Source: PALSA-1336 sp038203095
GTDB lineage: Bacteria; Patescibacteriota; Doudnabacteria; UBA920
Direction of reading: 5' to 3'
DNA length: 64,000 nt
Assembly (NCBI GenBank): GCA_038203095.1
Contig: JBBREH010000001.1
Coordinates: 20,309 to 84,308, forward strand
Made by a program: the position numbers and the translations under genes. The notes under the pieces were generated by a model, which had not been told where the DNA came from, searched no databases, and saw only the letters and a list, made by a program, of their open reading frames with translations. Shown here one piece after another: positions 39,713-47,737 of this stretch. Position 1 is the first letter of the stretch; each line of letters begins with the position of its first letter.

Positions 39713-40438
39713 ATGATTAAGGATCAAAAAATATTATTTACTGGCGGGAGCGGGCTTTTGGGAGGTGAAGTGCAAAAGTTAATCCCTAAAGCTTTATTTC
39801 CGGATTCAAAAATTTTTAACCTTACTCAATACAAACAAATGGAAAGGTACGTGGCTAAGTATAAACCGGAGCTTATAATCCATGCCGCGGCTTTTACTTC
39901 GCCGCCAATTATAGAGAAAAACGCGGAAAAGGCTTTGGATGTAAATATTCTAGGCACGGTAAATATTGTTAAGTTGTGTTTCAAGTTCGGAATTAGGTTG
40001 GTTTACGTTTGCACGGATTATGTTTTTAAAGGCGATAAGGGTAATTACAGGGAAGAAGATTCGGTATTGCCGGTTAATAAATACGCCTGGTCTAAACTGG
40101 GCGGGGAGTGCGCCGCCAGGCTTTTGGATGACTCTTTAATTTTAAGAATTTCTATGGGCGAAAAAATTTTCCCCTACCCGCAGGCTTTTGTTGACCATTT
40201 TACCAGTCGTGAAACCGCGGACGTGATTGCAAAAAAAATTGTCAGGGTTTCAAAAGCCGGTTTAAGCGGTGTTCTGCATTTAGGCACTAAAAGGCGCTCG
40301 GTTTACGAATACGCTAAAACTATAGGCGGCAAAGGGCCTATTGGAAAAATTTCCATTAAAGACGTCAATTTTACCGTCCCGCATGACACATCACTAAATA
40401 CTGGCAAATATTTAAAATTGTTCGGCCGAAAATCATAA
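39713..40438 (+). CDS. RmlD-like SDR sugar-nucleotide reductase (short)
   Basis: The protein has ILFTGGSGLLGGEVQKL, IIHAAAFTSPPIIEKNAEKA, VCTDYVFKGDKGNYREED and VNKYAWSKLGGE (YxxxK), the block order of dTDP-4-dehydrorhamnose reductase (RmlD). At 241 residues it is shorter than RmlD (about 290), mainly in the C-terminal substrate domain. It probably reduces a 4-keto-6-deoxyhexose nucleotide. It sits between two RmlC-type cupin genes, so the four-gene set 39080-41769 appears to be one modifying module. Confidence 0.75.
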   Translation: MIKDQKILFTGGSGLLGGEVQKLIPKALFPDSKIFNLTQYKQMERYVAKYKPELIIHAAAFTSPPIIEKNAEKALDVNILGTVNIVKLCFKFGIRLVYVCTDYVFKGDKGNYREEDSVLPVNKYAWSKLGGECAARLLDDSLILRISMGEKIFPYPQAFVDHFTSRETADVIAKKIVRVSKAGLSGVLHLGTKRRSVYEYAKTIGGKGPIGKISIKDVNFTVPHDTSLNTGKYLKLFGRKS

Positions 40439-40452
40439 TTAATTAAAATTAT

Positions 40453-40902
40453 ATGATAGCAGACGTAGTTATTACCCCCTTAAAAAAAATTTGCGACGAG
40501 CGCGGCTCGGTTATGCATATGCTAAAAAGCACGGATTCGCATTTTAAAAAGTTCGGCGAAATTTATTTTTCCACCGTGTATCCGGGCATTATTAAGGCCT
40601 GGCATTTGCATAAAACTATGACCTTAAATTATGCAGTCGTTACAGGCGAAATCAAATTAGTGTTGTTTGACCAAAGGCAGGGCTCGCCAACTAAAGGTCA
40701 GCTGCAGGAAATTTTTATTGGCGAAAAAAACTACTGTTTGGTAACCGTACCATGCGGGGTTGTGAATGGTTTTAAGGGCATTGGGCTTAAGGAAGCTATT
40801 GTTGCCAACTGTAGCACAGAGGCGCATGACCCCGATGAAATTGTAAGAATTGACCCCTTAAGTAACAACATTCCTTACATTTGGGGGATTAAACATGGAT
40901 AG
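40453..40902 (+). CDS. Small RmlC-like cupin (dTDP-sugar epimerase family)
   Basis: The 149-residue protein has CDERGSVMHMLKS, YFSTVYPGIIKAWHLHKTM, LNYAVVTGEIKLVLFDQR, and VTVPCGVVNGFKGIG with EAIVANC. It is a short version of the RmlC fold, of the kind annotated as dTDP-4-dehydrorhamnose 3,5-epimerase family. Related small cupins include sugar 3,4-ketoisomerases, so isomerase activity is an alternative. Its end overlaps the RmlD-like gene by 8 nt, evidence of tight coupling. Confidence 0.8.
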   Translation: MIADVVITPLKKICDERGSVMHMLKSTDSHFKKFGEIYFSTVYPGIIKAWHLHKTMTLNYAVVTGEIKLVLFDQRQGSPTKGQLQEIFIGEKNYCLVTVPCGVVNGFKGIGLKEAIVANCSTEAHDPDEIVRIDPLSNNIPYIWGIKHG

Positions 40903-41668
40903 TAAAATTTTAATTACCGGTTCCGGCGGTTTTTTGGGTAAAAATTTATACGGAATTTTGTCTAGAAAGGCCTTGGTTAAGGGAGTTGGCCGAAGCCCAG
41001 GATCTTGTGTAGATAAAATTGCTGATTTAAGCGACCGCACTCAATGCCTTGAGGTTTTAGGAGAGGTAAAGCCTTCTGTTATAATCCATTGCGCAGCTTT
41101 TAGTAATGTCGATGCGGCAGAAGCAGGCAAGGAAGAAGCAATGAAGAGCAATGTGGCATCAGTGGATAACCTGGCAGCTTGGGCTAAGCTTAACCAGGCG
41201 CGCTTTATTTTTATTTCTAGCGATTACGTCTACGACGGAAAAAAAGGTAACTTTAACGAGGAAGATTCTATAAATCCGTTGCAGTACTATGGCCAAACTA
41301 AAGCCATTGGCGAAGAAATTGTTAGTAGTTTGCCGAATTTTGTGATTTTAAGGCCTACGGTAATTTATGGCTGGGACGAGGGCGGAAAGAATTTTTTTAT
41401 GCAGCTTTACCGAAACATGCGCGGGCATAAGCCTATGGTGGTGCCGACGGACCAAATTAGCAACCCCACCTCAGTCGTGGACCTGAGTCTTTTAATTAGC
41501 CTGGCTGTTGACCGGCCGGCTGTTTCTGGCATTTTTGTTTCCACCGGCCCTGAGCCTATGTCGCGCTATGATTTTGCCTGCCGCACTTGTGAGTATTTTA
41601 GCTGGGACAAAAGCCTGTTAGTTCCCAAAACTACTGCAGAAATTGGCAGACTTGCCCCCGCCCATTAA
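40895..41668 (+). CDS. RmlD-like reductase, frameshifted near its C-terminus
   Basis: The SDR has ILITGSGGFLGKNLYGIL, VIIHCAAFSNVDAAEAGKEEA, FISSDYVYDGKKGNF, PLQYYGQTKAIGEE (YxxxK), VILRPTVIYGWDEGGKNF and TDQISNPTSVVDLS, typical of RmlD. As read it stops at 41668 after GRLAPAH. In the -1 frame, starting at the CCCCC run (41655-41659), the sequence continues as RPLNNSTNSAKIQ...FRSLEQNLSEIKEIM and stops at 41769. That is what the RmlD family has at this point. The restored stop overlaps the next gene's ATG (ATGA). One C is probably missing, by mutation or sequencing error; programmed slippage is less likely. Confidence 0.85.
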   Translation: MDSKILITGSGGFLGKNLYGILSRKALVKGVGRSPGSCVDKIADLSDRTQCLEVLGEVKPSVIIHCAAFSNVDAAEAGKEEAMKSNVASVDNLAAWAKLNQARFIFISSDYVYDGKKGNFNEEDSINPLQYYGQTKAIGEEIVSSLPNFVILRPTVIYGWDEGGKNFFMQLYRNMRGHKPMVVPTDQISNPTSVVDLSLLISLAVDRPAVSGIFVSTGPEPMSRYDFACRTCEYFSWDKSLLVPKTTAEIGRLAPAH

Positions 41669-41769
41669 ATAACTCCACCAATTCGGCAAAAATTCAGCGT
41701 GCCTATGATTTTCGCTTCCGGAGTTTGGAGCAAAATTTGAGTGAAATTAAAGAGATTATGGTCAAATGA
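41659..41769 (+). pseudogene. Out-of-frame C-terminal end of the RmlD-like gene
   Basis: This 37-codon frame has no start of its own. It reads RPLNNSTNSAKIQ followed by a helix FRSLEQNLSEIKEIMVK and a TGA that overlaps the following ATG by the ATGA pattern common in this locus. It matches the expected end of RmlD proteins (RPLNSSLDxxK, then helix). It is thus a displaced exon-like remnant of the gene at 40895. Confidence 0.75.
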
Positions 41770-42701
41770 CTTTTACCATTGCTATCCCATCTTATAATAA
41801 AGAAAAATATATAGAGCGTTGCTTAAAAAGCGCGCTTAGTCAGTTGCCCTTTGAGGGGGAAATTTTATTGGTTGATAATTGTTCAACCGATAAAACTTTT
41901 GCAATAGCCAAGCAATTTGGGCCTGGTGTCCGCTGTGTGCAAAATAGCTCAAATTTAGGCATGGCGGGGAATTGGAATCGTTGCATTGAATTATGTCAAA
42001 CAGACTTGCTCATGATTTTACATGCCGACGATGAGTTGCTTTTGGGCGCTGTCCAAAACTATCTGGAATTTTTTCGGCAATATCCGGAGGCCGGACTGGT
42101 CCACGTCCATTTCTATAATATCAGAAATCAGGATCTTTCCACCAGGCAGCTTGTTAATTCCGGGCCGCGCGAGCTAAGCCCGGCGGGGTATAAGACCATG
42201 GAATTTTCGAACGGTTACCACTGTTCCACTGTGGTAGTGAAAAAATCAGCTTATATTGTTTTAGGAAATTTCATTGAGTCAATGGCGTCAGATCTGGAAA
42301 TGTGGGTAAGAATAGCTTCCCGCTACAGTGTCGGCAATCTTGGCCTTCCGGCAGTCAATGTTTATTTGGACGACAATTCCACCGGTCGCATTGCTTTAAA
42401 AATTCGCAGCGTAAAAGAAATAGAGGCCGATTTACAAAATCTTAACCTGCATATAAACCGGCTTTATCCTGAAAGCCAGCAAAAACAGCGGCAAGCAGCA
42501 TCTAAATTAGGCATGGCCGGCGCTTTGATGGTTGTGTGTACAACTAATATAAAATCAGGAAATTATCGGCAGGCTTCCGAAGCTTTATTAAAGATGTTAT
42601 TTAAATATGGCGGATTTTCCGTAGCTATCAAAGCTGTGGGAAGCTACCTGAAATATCGGCTCAAGTTAATGCAGCTGGCTAAGGCTAAACCGCCAGCTTA
42701 A
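41766..42701 (+). CDS. GT2-family glycosyltransferase
   Basis: The 311-residue protein begins TFTIAIPSYNKEKYIERCL and has ILLVDNCSTDKTF, NLGMAGNWNRCIELC and LMILHADDELLLG (DXD-type HADDE), followed by VHVHFYNI and a conserved-type SDLEMWVRIA block. It is a standard GT-A family 2 enzyme with a C-terminal helical, weakly amphipathic tail (YLKYRLKLMQLAK). Its ATG overlaps the end of the frameshifted RmlD-like frame. Donor and acceptor are unknown. Confidence 0.88.
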   Translation: MTFTIAIPSYNKEKYIERCLKSALSQLPFEGEILLVDNCSTDKTFAIAKQFGPGVRCVQNSSNLGMAGNWNRCIELCQTDLLMILHADDELLLGAVQNYLEFFRQYPEAGLVHVHFYNIRNQDLSTRQLVNSGPRELSPAGYKTMEFSNGYHCSTVVVKKSAYIVLGNFIESMASDLEMWVRIASRYSVGNLGLPAVNVYLDDNSTGRIALKIRSVKEIEADLQNLNLHINRLYPESQQKQRQAASKLGMAGALMVVCTTNIKSGNYRQASEALLKMLFKYGGFSVAIKAVGSYLKYRLKLMQLAKAKPPA

Positions 42702-42804
42702 TTTTAGCCTTTTGGCTTGTTTTGGCTTTTCATAGTAAAATAGTTAGTGAAAGGCCTAAATCACAAATTTTATTATTTATTTTTGACATTAAAGAGATAA
42801 ACTT

Positions 42805-43599
42805 ATGAAAGTTGTAATTTTGTGCGGCGGGGAAGGTACCCGTATGAAAGAGGAGACAGAATTTAAGCCTAAGCCCCTGGTGGAAGTAGGCGGGTTGCCT
42901 ATGCTTTGGCATATTATGAAAATTTACAGCCATTACGGCTATAACGATTTTGTGCTGGCTTTGGGTTATAAGGGTAATATGATTAAGGATTATTTTTTGA
43001 ACTGGCGTACGCATGTGAATGATTTTACCTTGAAGACTAAAGCTCACGGGCTTGAAATCCACGGCCAAGGCCAGGGCGATATGAATATTACTTTTGTCGA
43101 CACCGGACTAAAGGCTCTAACAGGGGAGCGCTTGCGCCGCGTGGCAAAATATATAGACACAGACCAGTTTATGCTTACTTACGGCGACGGCGTGGCCGAC
43201 ATTAATATAAAAGAGCTGGTAGCTTTTCATAATAAGCAGGGCACACTTGGCACTATTACAGGCGTCAGGCCTCTTACCAAGTTGGGAATAGTCCATCACG
43301 ACAAACAAACGAACAAAGTTATTGGCTTTAGCCAAAATTTAGTCGGTGAATATATAGACAAGCAGAACTACCATGATTTTTTAATTAACGGCGGGTTTAT
43401 GGTGTTTAATAGGCAAGTTCTGGACAGGATACCCGAAAATAGTATGATAGAAGAAATATTCATTCCTATGACCAAGGAAGGTGAGTTGTCTCTTTATAAC
43501 CACCCGGGTAAATGGAAAGCTATGGATACTTACAAGGAAGTGGAAGAGTTAAATGAGTATTGGCAGAGCGATCCGTTTTGGAAAGTTTGGAAAGAATGA
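42805..43599 (+). CDS. rfbF: Glucose-1-phosphate cytidylyltransferase
   Basis: Makes CDP-D-glucose from CTP and glucose-1-phosphate, the first step to CDP-3,6-dideoxyhexoses. The nucleotidyltransferase signature KVVILCGGEGTRMKEETEFK is followed by KPLVEVGGLPMLWHIMKIY, LALGYKGNMIKDYF, a YGDGVAD metal-binding motif, LGTITGVRPLTKLG, and INGGFMVFNRQVLD. The absence of an RmlA-type dTTP pattern and the match to RfbF through the WKAMDTYKE region make the call firm. Length 264 is typical. The RfbG-like gene follows about 100 nt downstream. Confidence 0.95.
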   Translation: MKVVILCGGEGTRMKEETEFKPKPLVEVGGLPMLWHIMKIYSHYGYNDFVLALGYKGNMIKDYFLNWRTHVNDFTLKTKAHGLEIHGQGQGDMNITFVDTGLKALTGERLRRVAKYIDTDQFMLTYGDGVADINIKELVAFHNKQGTLGTITGVRPLTKLGIVHHDKQTNKVIGFSQNLVGEYIDKQNYHDFLINGGFMVFNRQVLDRIPENSMIEEIFIPMTKEGELSLYNHPGKWKAMDTYKEVEELNEYWQSDPFWKVWKE

Positions 43600-43603
43600 T
43601 CAC

Positions 43604-43636
43604 AGATACACAGATAAAAGCAGATTACACAGATGC
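43604..43636 (+). repeat. ACAGAT-type simple repeat
   Basis: CACAGATACACAGAT is followed by GCAGATTACACAGATG in the gap between rfbF and rfbG. It is a short degenerate tandem repeat without visible hairpin and of unknown role. Confidence 0.45.
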
Positions 43637-43703
43637 GATAATTTAACTACGACCGGATTTTATAAAAACCGTATTTATTGAGAAGTTTGTAATTTATTAA
43701 AAC

Positions 43704-44663
43704 ATGGATTCTACTTTAAATAATAAAAATGTTCTGGTTACGGGCGGGGCAGGGCTGGTGGGCAGCCATTTGGTGGAAAAGCTTTTAGCTTTGGGAGCTA
43801 AGGTTTTTGTTTTGGATATTGTGGTGTTGCCCAAGTCTTATTTTGAAAGCCAAAAATTGGCAGAGCGAGTAAAATTACTAATGGTGGATTTGGCGGACTA
43901 TGAAAAGGTTAAAGCAGTTGTCAACCAAAACAATATAGAATACATTTTTCATTTGGGCGCGCAGGCTTTGGTGGGTGAGGCTTTTATAAATCCGCGCCGG
44001 ACTTTTGAAAGCAATGTGATGGGCACGGTGAATATTTTGGAAGCGGCCAGGCAAACATCAGCGGTTAAAGCCATTTTGGTGGCTTCCAGCGACAAAGCCT
44101 ACGGCAAAGACTGCGTAAATGTTACGGAAGATCACGCGCTTTTTGGCGACCATCCTTACGACGTTTCCAAATCCGCTACAGATCTAATAACATCAACTTA
44201 CTTTAAAACTTACGGCCTGCCCGTGGCAATTAGTCGCTTCGGTAATATTTTTGGGCCGGGGGATTTGTATTTTAACCGGATTGTGCCGGGTATTATGGAA
44301 AGCGTGATTACCGGTAAAACATTGGAAATTAGGAGCGACGGGCAGTTTAGGCGCGACTATGTGTATGTTAAAGATGTGGTGGACGGCTATATAGCATTAG
44401 CCGAAAATATTGATAAAATTAAAGGTCAAGCGTTTAATTTTAGCAGTGGGATTAATTTTTCTGTTTTGGAGTTAATTGAAACGGTTGGTAAAATTTTAGG
44501 AAAAAAAGTTGAATATAAAATAATCAACAACCAGCAAAATGAAATTCCCGCGCAGAGCTTGAATTTTGAAAAAGCTCAAAAAGTGTTGGGCTGGAAGCCG
44601 GGATATAATTTTGAAGAAGCCGTTAAGCAGACTTTTAAGTGGTACGAAAAATATTTTGGGTAG
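43704..44663 (+). CDS. rfbG: CDP-glucose 4,6-dehydratase-like SDR (RfbG)
   Basis: The extended SDR contains VLVTGGAGLVGSHLVEKLL, FHLGAQALVGEAFINPRRTF, SNVMGTVNILEAARQ, VASSDKAYGKDC and DHPYDVSKSATDLI (YxxxK), SRFGNIFGPGDLYFNRIVPG, IRSDGQFRRDYVYVKDVVDGY. SDK and NRIVPG-type blocks are those of CDP-glucose 4,6-dehydratase, which forms CDP-4-keto-6-deoxyglucose. At 319 residues it is shorter than enterobacterial RfbG (about 360). Position right after rfbF strengthens the call. A related NDP-sugar dehydratase cannot be excluded. Confidence 0.82.
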   Translation: MDSTLNNKNVLVTGGAGLVGSHLVEKLLALGAKVFVLDIVVLPKSYFESQKLAERVKLLMVDLADYEKVKAVVNQNNIEYIFHLGAQALVGEAFINPRRTFESNVMGTVNILEAARQTSAVKAILVASSDKAYGKDCVNVTEDHALFGDHPYDVSKSATDLITSTYFKTYGLPVAISRFGNIFGPGDLYFNRIVPGIMESVITGKTLEIRSDGQFRRDYVYVKDVVDGYIALAENIDKIKGQAFNFSSGINFSVLELIETVGKILGKKVEYKIINNQQNEIPAQSLNFEKAQKVLGWKPGYNFEEAVKQTFKWYEKYFG

Positions 44664-44687
44664 TTTAATTTTAGAAATATTTTAATG

Positions 44688-44821
44688 TGTCATTCCGTAA
44701 CTTCATTAAATGGTCATTATTGCGAAATGTCCGGAATCCATACCCAGCATAATATTATCAGTTCTGGATCCCGGATATTTTTTGCAGATAATTATCTGAT
44801 GACAAAAATTTCGGGATGACA
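44688..44821 (+). repeat. TGTCATTCC...GGGATGACA palindromic repeat
   Basis: The terminal TGTCATTCC (44688-44696) and GGGATGACA (44813-44821) are imperfect inverted ends of a 134-bp non-coding element containing CTGGATCCCGG and the perfect 14-nt palindrome CAGATAATTATCTG. The form recalls short palindromic MITEs with TCATTCC ends in many small genomes. Its right end provides a false ATG just before the transketolase start. Confidence 0.65.
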
Positions 44822-44839
44822 GCAATAAAATTTATTTTT

Positions 44840-45658
44840 ATGCCATTATCAGCAAATTTAGCAAAACAGGCAACCGATATCCGCAAATCCATTTTGGAAA
44901 TGGTTTCGGCTTCGGGCAGCTCGCATATTGGAGCGGCCTATTCTATTGTAGACATTTTAACGGTTTTGTATTTTCAGATTTTAAATCTTGATCCAAAAAA
45001 ATCCAAAATGCCGGAGCGTGACCGGTTTTTGCTTAGCAAAGGACATGGGGGAGCGGCGCTTTACGCCACACTCGCGCACCGAGGCTTTTTTCCGCTTGAG
45101 GTTTTAAAAACTTACGCGCAAAATAATTCCGCGTTGGCCGGCCATATTGTAAAAGACAGCGTGCCGGGCATAGAAACCACGGCCGGCTCGCTCGGACATG
45201 GTTTGTCTATGGGGGTGGGTATGGCGTTAGCTCTCAAGGCTCAAAAATCATCGGTCAGAGTTTTTGTCTTGGTTGGCGACGGCGAATGCAATGAAGGCTC
45301 AATTTGGGAGGCGGCTTTGGTGGCAGCCCAGTTTAAGCTCGATAATTTAGTTTTAATTGTTGACCGTAATCGGGAACAAAGCATGGGAAAATCTGACGAT
45401 ATTATGAATTTGGAACCTTTTGGGGAGAAGTGGAAATCTTTTAATTGGAATTGTTTGGAATGCAGCGGGCATAATTTTAATGAGCTTGCTGACAGTTTTA
45501 ATGTCAAGCAAATCGTCAGACATCACCCGACGGTAATAATCGCCAACACCCAAAAAGGCAAAGGTGTTTCTTATATGGAAAAAGACGCGTTGGCTTGGCA
45601 TTATAAAACTCCCAAAGACGCACTCTTGGAGCAGGCAAGAAAGGAACTTGATGCGTAA
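44840..45658 (+). CDS. Transketolase, N-terminal (TPP-binding) subunit
   Basis: The 272-residue protein is the PP domain of transketolase: SGSSHIGAAYSIVDILTVLYF, DRFLLSKGHGGAALYATLA, ETTAGSLGHGLSMGVGMALA, VGDGECNEGSIWEAALVA (the GDG...N TPP-metal motif), and HNFNELADS. The start at 44840 skips eight codons derived from a palindromic repeat. The partner subunit overlaps its end by 8 nt. Split transketolases are common in CPR and archaea. It could serve the pentose-phosphate pathway (transaldolase is also present), but its location between rfbG and an SDR gene also allows a role in making a branched sugar. Confidence 0.92.
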   Translation: MPLSANLAKQATDIRKSILEMVSASGSSHIGAAYSIVDILTVLYFQILNLDPKKSKMPERDRFLLSKGHGGAALYATLAHRGFFPLEVLKTYAQNNSALAGHIVKDSVPGIETTAGSLGHGLSMGVGMALALKAQKSSVRVFVLVGDGECNEGSIWEAALVAAQFKLDNLVLIVDRNREQSMGKSDDIMNLEPFGEKWKSFNWNCLECSGHNFNELADSFNVKQIVRHHPTVIIANTQKGKGVSYMEKDALAWHYKTPKDALLEQARKELDA

Positions 45659-46574
45659 TACGATTGTTAACTTAATTCACGATTTGGCCAAAACCGACAA
45701 AAATATTTATTTTTTGACCGGCGATTTAGGCTATTCCGTTATTGACAATTTTCAAAAAGAATTTCCGGAGCGTTGTCTAAATTTAGGTATAGCTGAGCAA
45801 AATATGATTGGCGTGGCCGCGGGGCTCGCGCTTGAAGGCAAAAAAGTTTTTGTTTATTCAATTGTGCCGTTTGTAATAATGCGCTGTTTGGAGCAAATTC
45901 GAACTGACGTGGCTTTGCAGAATTTGGATGTTACAATAATCGGCGTGGGTGGCGGCTTTGCGTATGCCACGCTTGGGCCCACGCACCACGCCATAGAAGA
46001 CATAGCTATGCTGCGCGTTATTCCGCGGATGAAAATTGTTTCTCCCTCCGATCCGGTATCGGCCAAGGTTTTAGCCGAGCAGCTGTTAAAAATTCCCGGC
46101 CCGACTTACATCCGTTTAAATAAAGGCGGCGAACCGGCTCTTTATAAAGCGCCGCCGAAAATGGAAGTTGGCAAGGGTTTTGTTTTAAAAGAAGGTAATC
46201 AGATTTCAATTTTGAGTAATGGCGCTATTACCCAAGTCGCGGTGGAAGTGGCAAATCAGCTTGAACAAGAGGGGATAAGCTGTGAAGTCGTGGATATGGC
46301 AACCATAAAACCACTAGATTCGGATTTAATTATTGGCAGACTTCAAAATCGCAAAGTTGTGGTTACCTTGGAAGAGCATAATATTTTGGGCGGGTTTGGC
46401 TCGGCCGTAACCGAAGTGGCCGCCGAGCAACCGCGCGCCGCTATCCTTAAACGCTTTGGCGTTAACGATGAATACTCTCAGGTTTTTGGCAGCCAGCAAT
46501 TTATGCGGGAGCAAAGCGGTCTTTCCGCCGAACAGGTCTATAAAACCATAAAAAAATTATATGATAGACTCTAA
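45651..46574 (+). CDS. Transketolase, C-terminal (pyrimidine-binding) subunit
   Basis: The 307-residue protein has the Pyr and C-terminal domains: FLTGDLGYSVIDNFQKEFPE, NLGIAEQNMIGVAAGLALEG (the catalytic Glu of the TPP site), VYSIVPFVIMRCLEQIRTD, GGGFAYATLGPTHHAIED, and YIRLNKGGEP. The domain after residue 190 has the transketolase C fold (ILSNGAITQVAVEVANQL, VTLEEHNILGGFGSAV). The ATG at 45651 overlaps the N-subunit stop by 8 nt. The heteromer transfers a two-carbon ketol unit. The donor and acceptor in this setting are unknown. Confidence 0.92.
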   Translation: MRNTIVNLIHDLAKTDKNIYFLTGDLGYSVIDNFQKEFPERCLNLGIAEQNMIGVAAGLALEGKKVFVYSIVPFVIMRCLEQIRTDVALQNLDVTIIGVGGGFAYATLGPTHHAIEDIAMLRVIPRMKIVSPSDPVSAKVLAEQLLKIPGPTYIRLNKGGEPALYKAPPKMEVGKGFVLKEGNQISILSNGAITQVAVEVANQLEQEGISCEVVDMATIKPLDSDLIIGRLQNRKVVVTLEEHNILGGFGSAVTEVAAEQPRAAILKRFGVNDEYSQVFGSQQFMREQSGLSAEQVYKTIKKLYDRL

Positions 46575-47451
46575 AAAAATTTTAGTGACGGGTGGTGCCG
46601 GGTTTATCGGAAAAAATATTTTGGAACGGTTGGGCGGACAATTTAAGATTATCGCTCCCAAACGTGACGAGCTAGATTTATTAAATGCCGCGCAGACAGC
46701 GGATTTTTTTAAAAACCAACATTTTGACGTGGTAATCCATGCGGCAGGCTTGGGAATCAGCCGGGCTCAGGCAAACACGCCCGCGGTGTTTAAAAACAAT
46801 ACTGAAATGTTTTTAAATTTAGCGCAAAGCCGGTCCGGGTTTGACCGGTTAATTACTTTTGGTTCCGGTGCGGAATATGACAAAAGCAGAAGTCTTCATT
46901 TAGTTAGAGAAAGCCAGTTTGGTGAAAGCAAGCCAAAGGATGAATATGGTTTGGCAAAATATTTAATTTCAGAAGAAATCCAAAAAACCCAAAATATAAT
47001 CAATCTTCGCTGTTTTGGTGTCTTTGGTAAATACGAAGATTATGCCACACGTTTTATATCTAACTCCATTTGCCGCAGCTTGGCCGGCATGCCGATTGTC
47101 ATCCGCCGGAATACGGTATTTGACTATCTTTATGTAAATGACCTTATTAGAATAGTTGCTTATTTTATTGACCACGAGCCCAAAGAAAAATTTTACAATG
47201 CCTGCCGGGGAGAAGGTGTAGAGCTGTTGTTTTTAGCGGGACTGGTTAAAGAGGTCACCGGTAGCCAATTGGAAATTAAAATTAAAGAAACCGGAATGAG
47301 TCCGGAGTACAGTGGCAATAATACTTTGTTAATGGCAGAGATGGGAAAGTTTGAATTTACTCCGCTAAAAAATGCGATAGAAGAAATGGTAATTTGGTAC
47401 AAAGCAAATTGGGAAAAGATAGATAAAAACAGTTTAAATTTTGACGCGTAA
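46561..47451 (+). CDS. NAD-dependent epimerase/dehydratase (SDR) of unknown sugar substrate
   Basis: The 296-residue protein has ILVTGGAGFIGKNILERL, VVIHAAGLGISRAQANT, RLITFGSGAEYDKSRS and KDEYGLAKYLISEE (YxxxK), followed by LRCFGVFGKYEDYATRFI and VFDYLYVNDLIRIV. It is an extended SDR acting on a nucleotide sugar. It overlaps the transketolase C-subunit gene by 14 nt, so it probably works on the same intermediate, for example reducing the product of the two-carbon transfer; that is inference. A terminator follows about 200 nt later and ends this operon part. Confidence 0.8.
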   Translation: MIDSKKILVTGGAGFIGKNILERLGGQFKIIAPKRDELDLLNAAQTADFFKNQHFDVVIHAAGLGISRAQANTPAVFKNNTEMFLNLAQSRSGFDRLITFGSGAEYDKSRSLHLVRESQFGESKPKDEYGLAKYLISEEIQKTQNIINLRCFGVFGKYEDYATRFISNSICRSLAGMPIVIRRNTVFDYLYVNDLIRIVAYFIDHEPKEKFYNACRGEGVELLFLAGLVKEVTGSQLEIKIKETGMSPEYSGNNTLLMAEMGKFEFTPLKNAIEEMVIWYKANWEKIDKNSLNFDA

Positions 47452-47660
47452 AAATAGATTTGTAGTTAGCCCCGTAAAGATAAATCTACGAGGTTAGCCG
47501 ATTTATTAGCTTTCCTGATTATGCTCACTCAAGCCCAAGAGAAAAAGTTTGCTTAACAGGTAAAAAATCCGGCCAATGGTTTTAAAAAATGCCCAATAAC
47601 ATTATTCCCGAACATGGGGAATTGTGGCGCTTGGTAAAAAAGGAAATAAGCTAAAAAAGT

Positions 47661-47690
47661 AAAAATCAAGGGGAAAAGCCTTGATTTTTT
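47661..47690 (+). terminator. Rho-independent terminator
   Basis: AAATCAAGG (47663-47671) and CCTTGATTT (47679-47687) are perfectly complementary around GGAAAAG, with a T6 run at the end. It lies between the SDR gene and the NUDIX gene. The rest of 47452-47660 shows no gene. Confidence 0.85.
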
Positions 47691-47737
47691 GTTAATTTGG
47701 TGTTAATATAATTGGTTCCCATGGAGGTGGGACTAAA

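Noticed and set aside
40895..41668. Programmed -1 frameshift in the RmlD-like gene
   Set aside because: No classical X-XXY-YYZ slippery site or downstream pseudoknot is evident; a one-base loss in the C-run is simpler.
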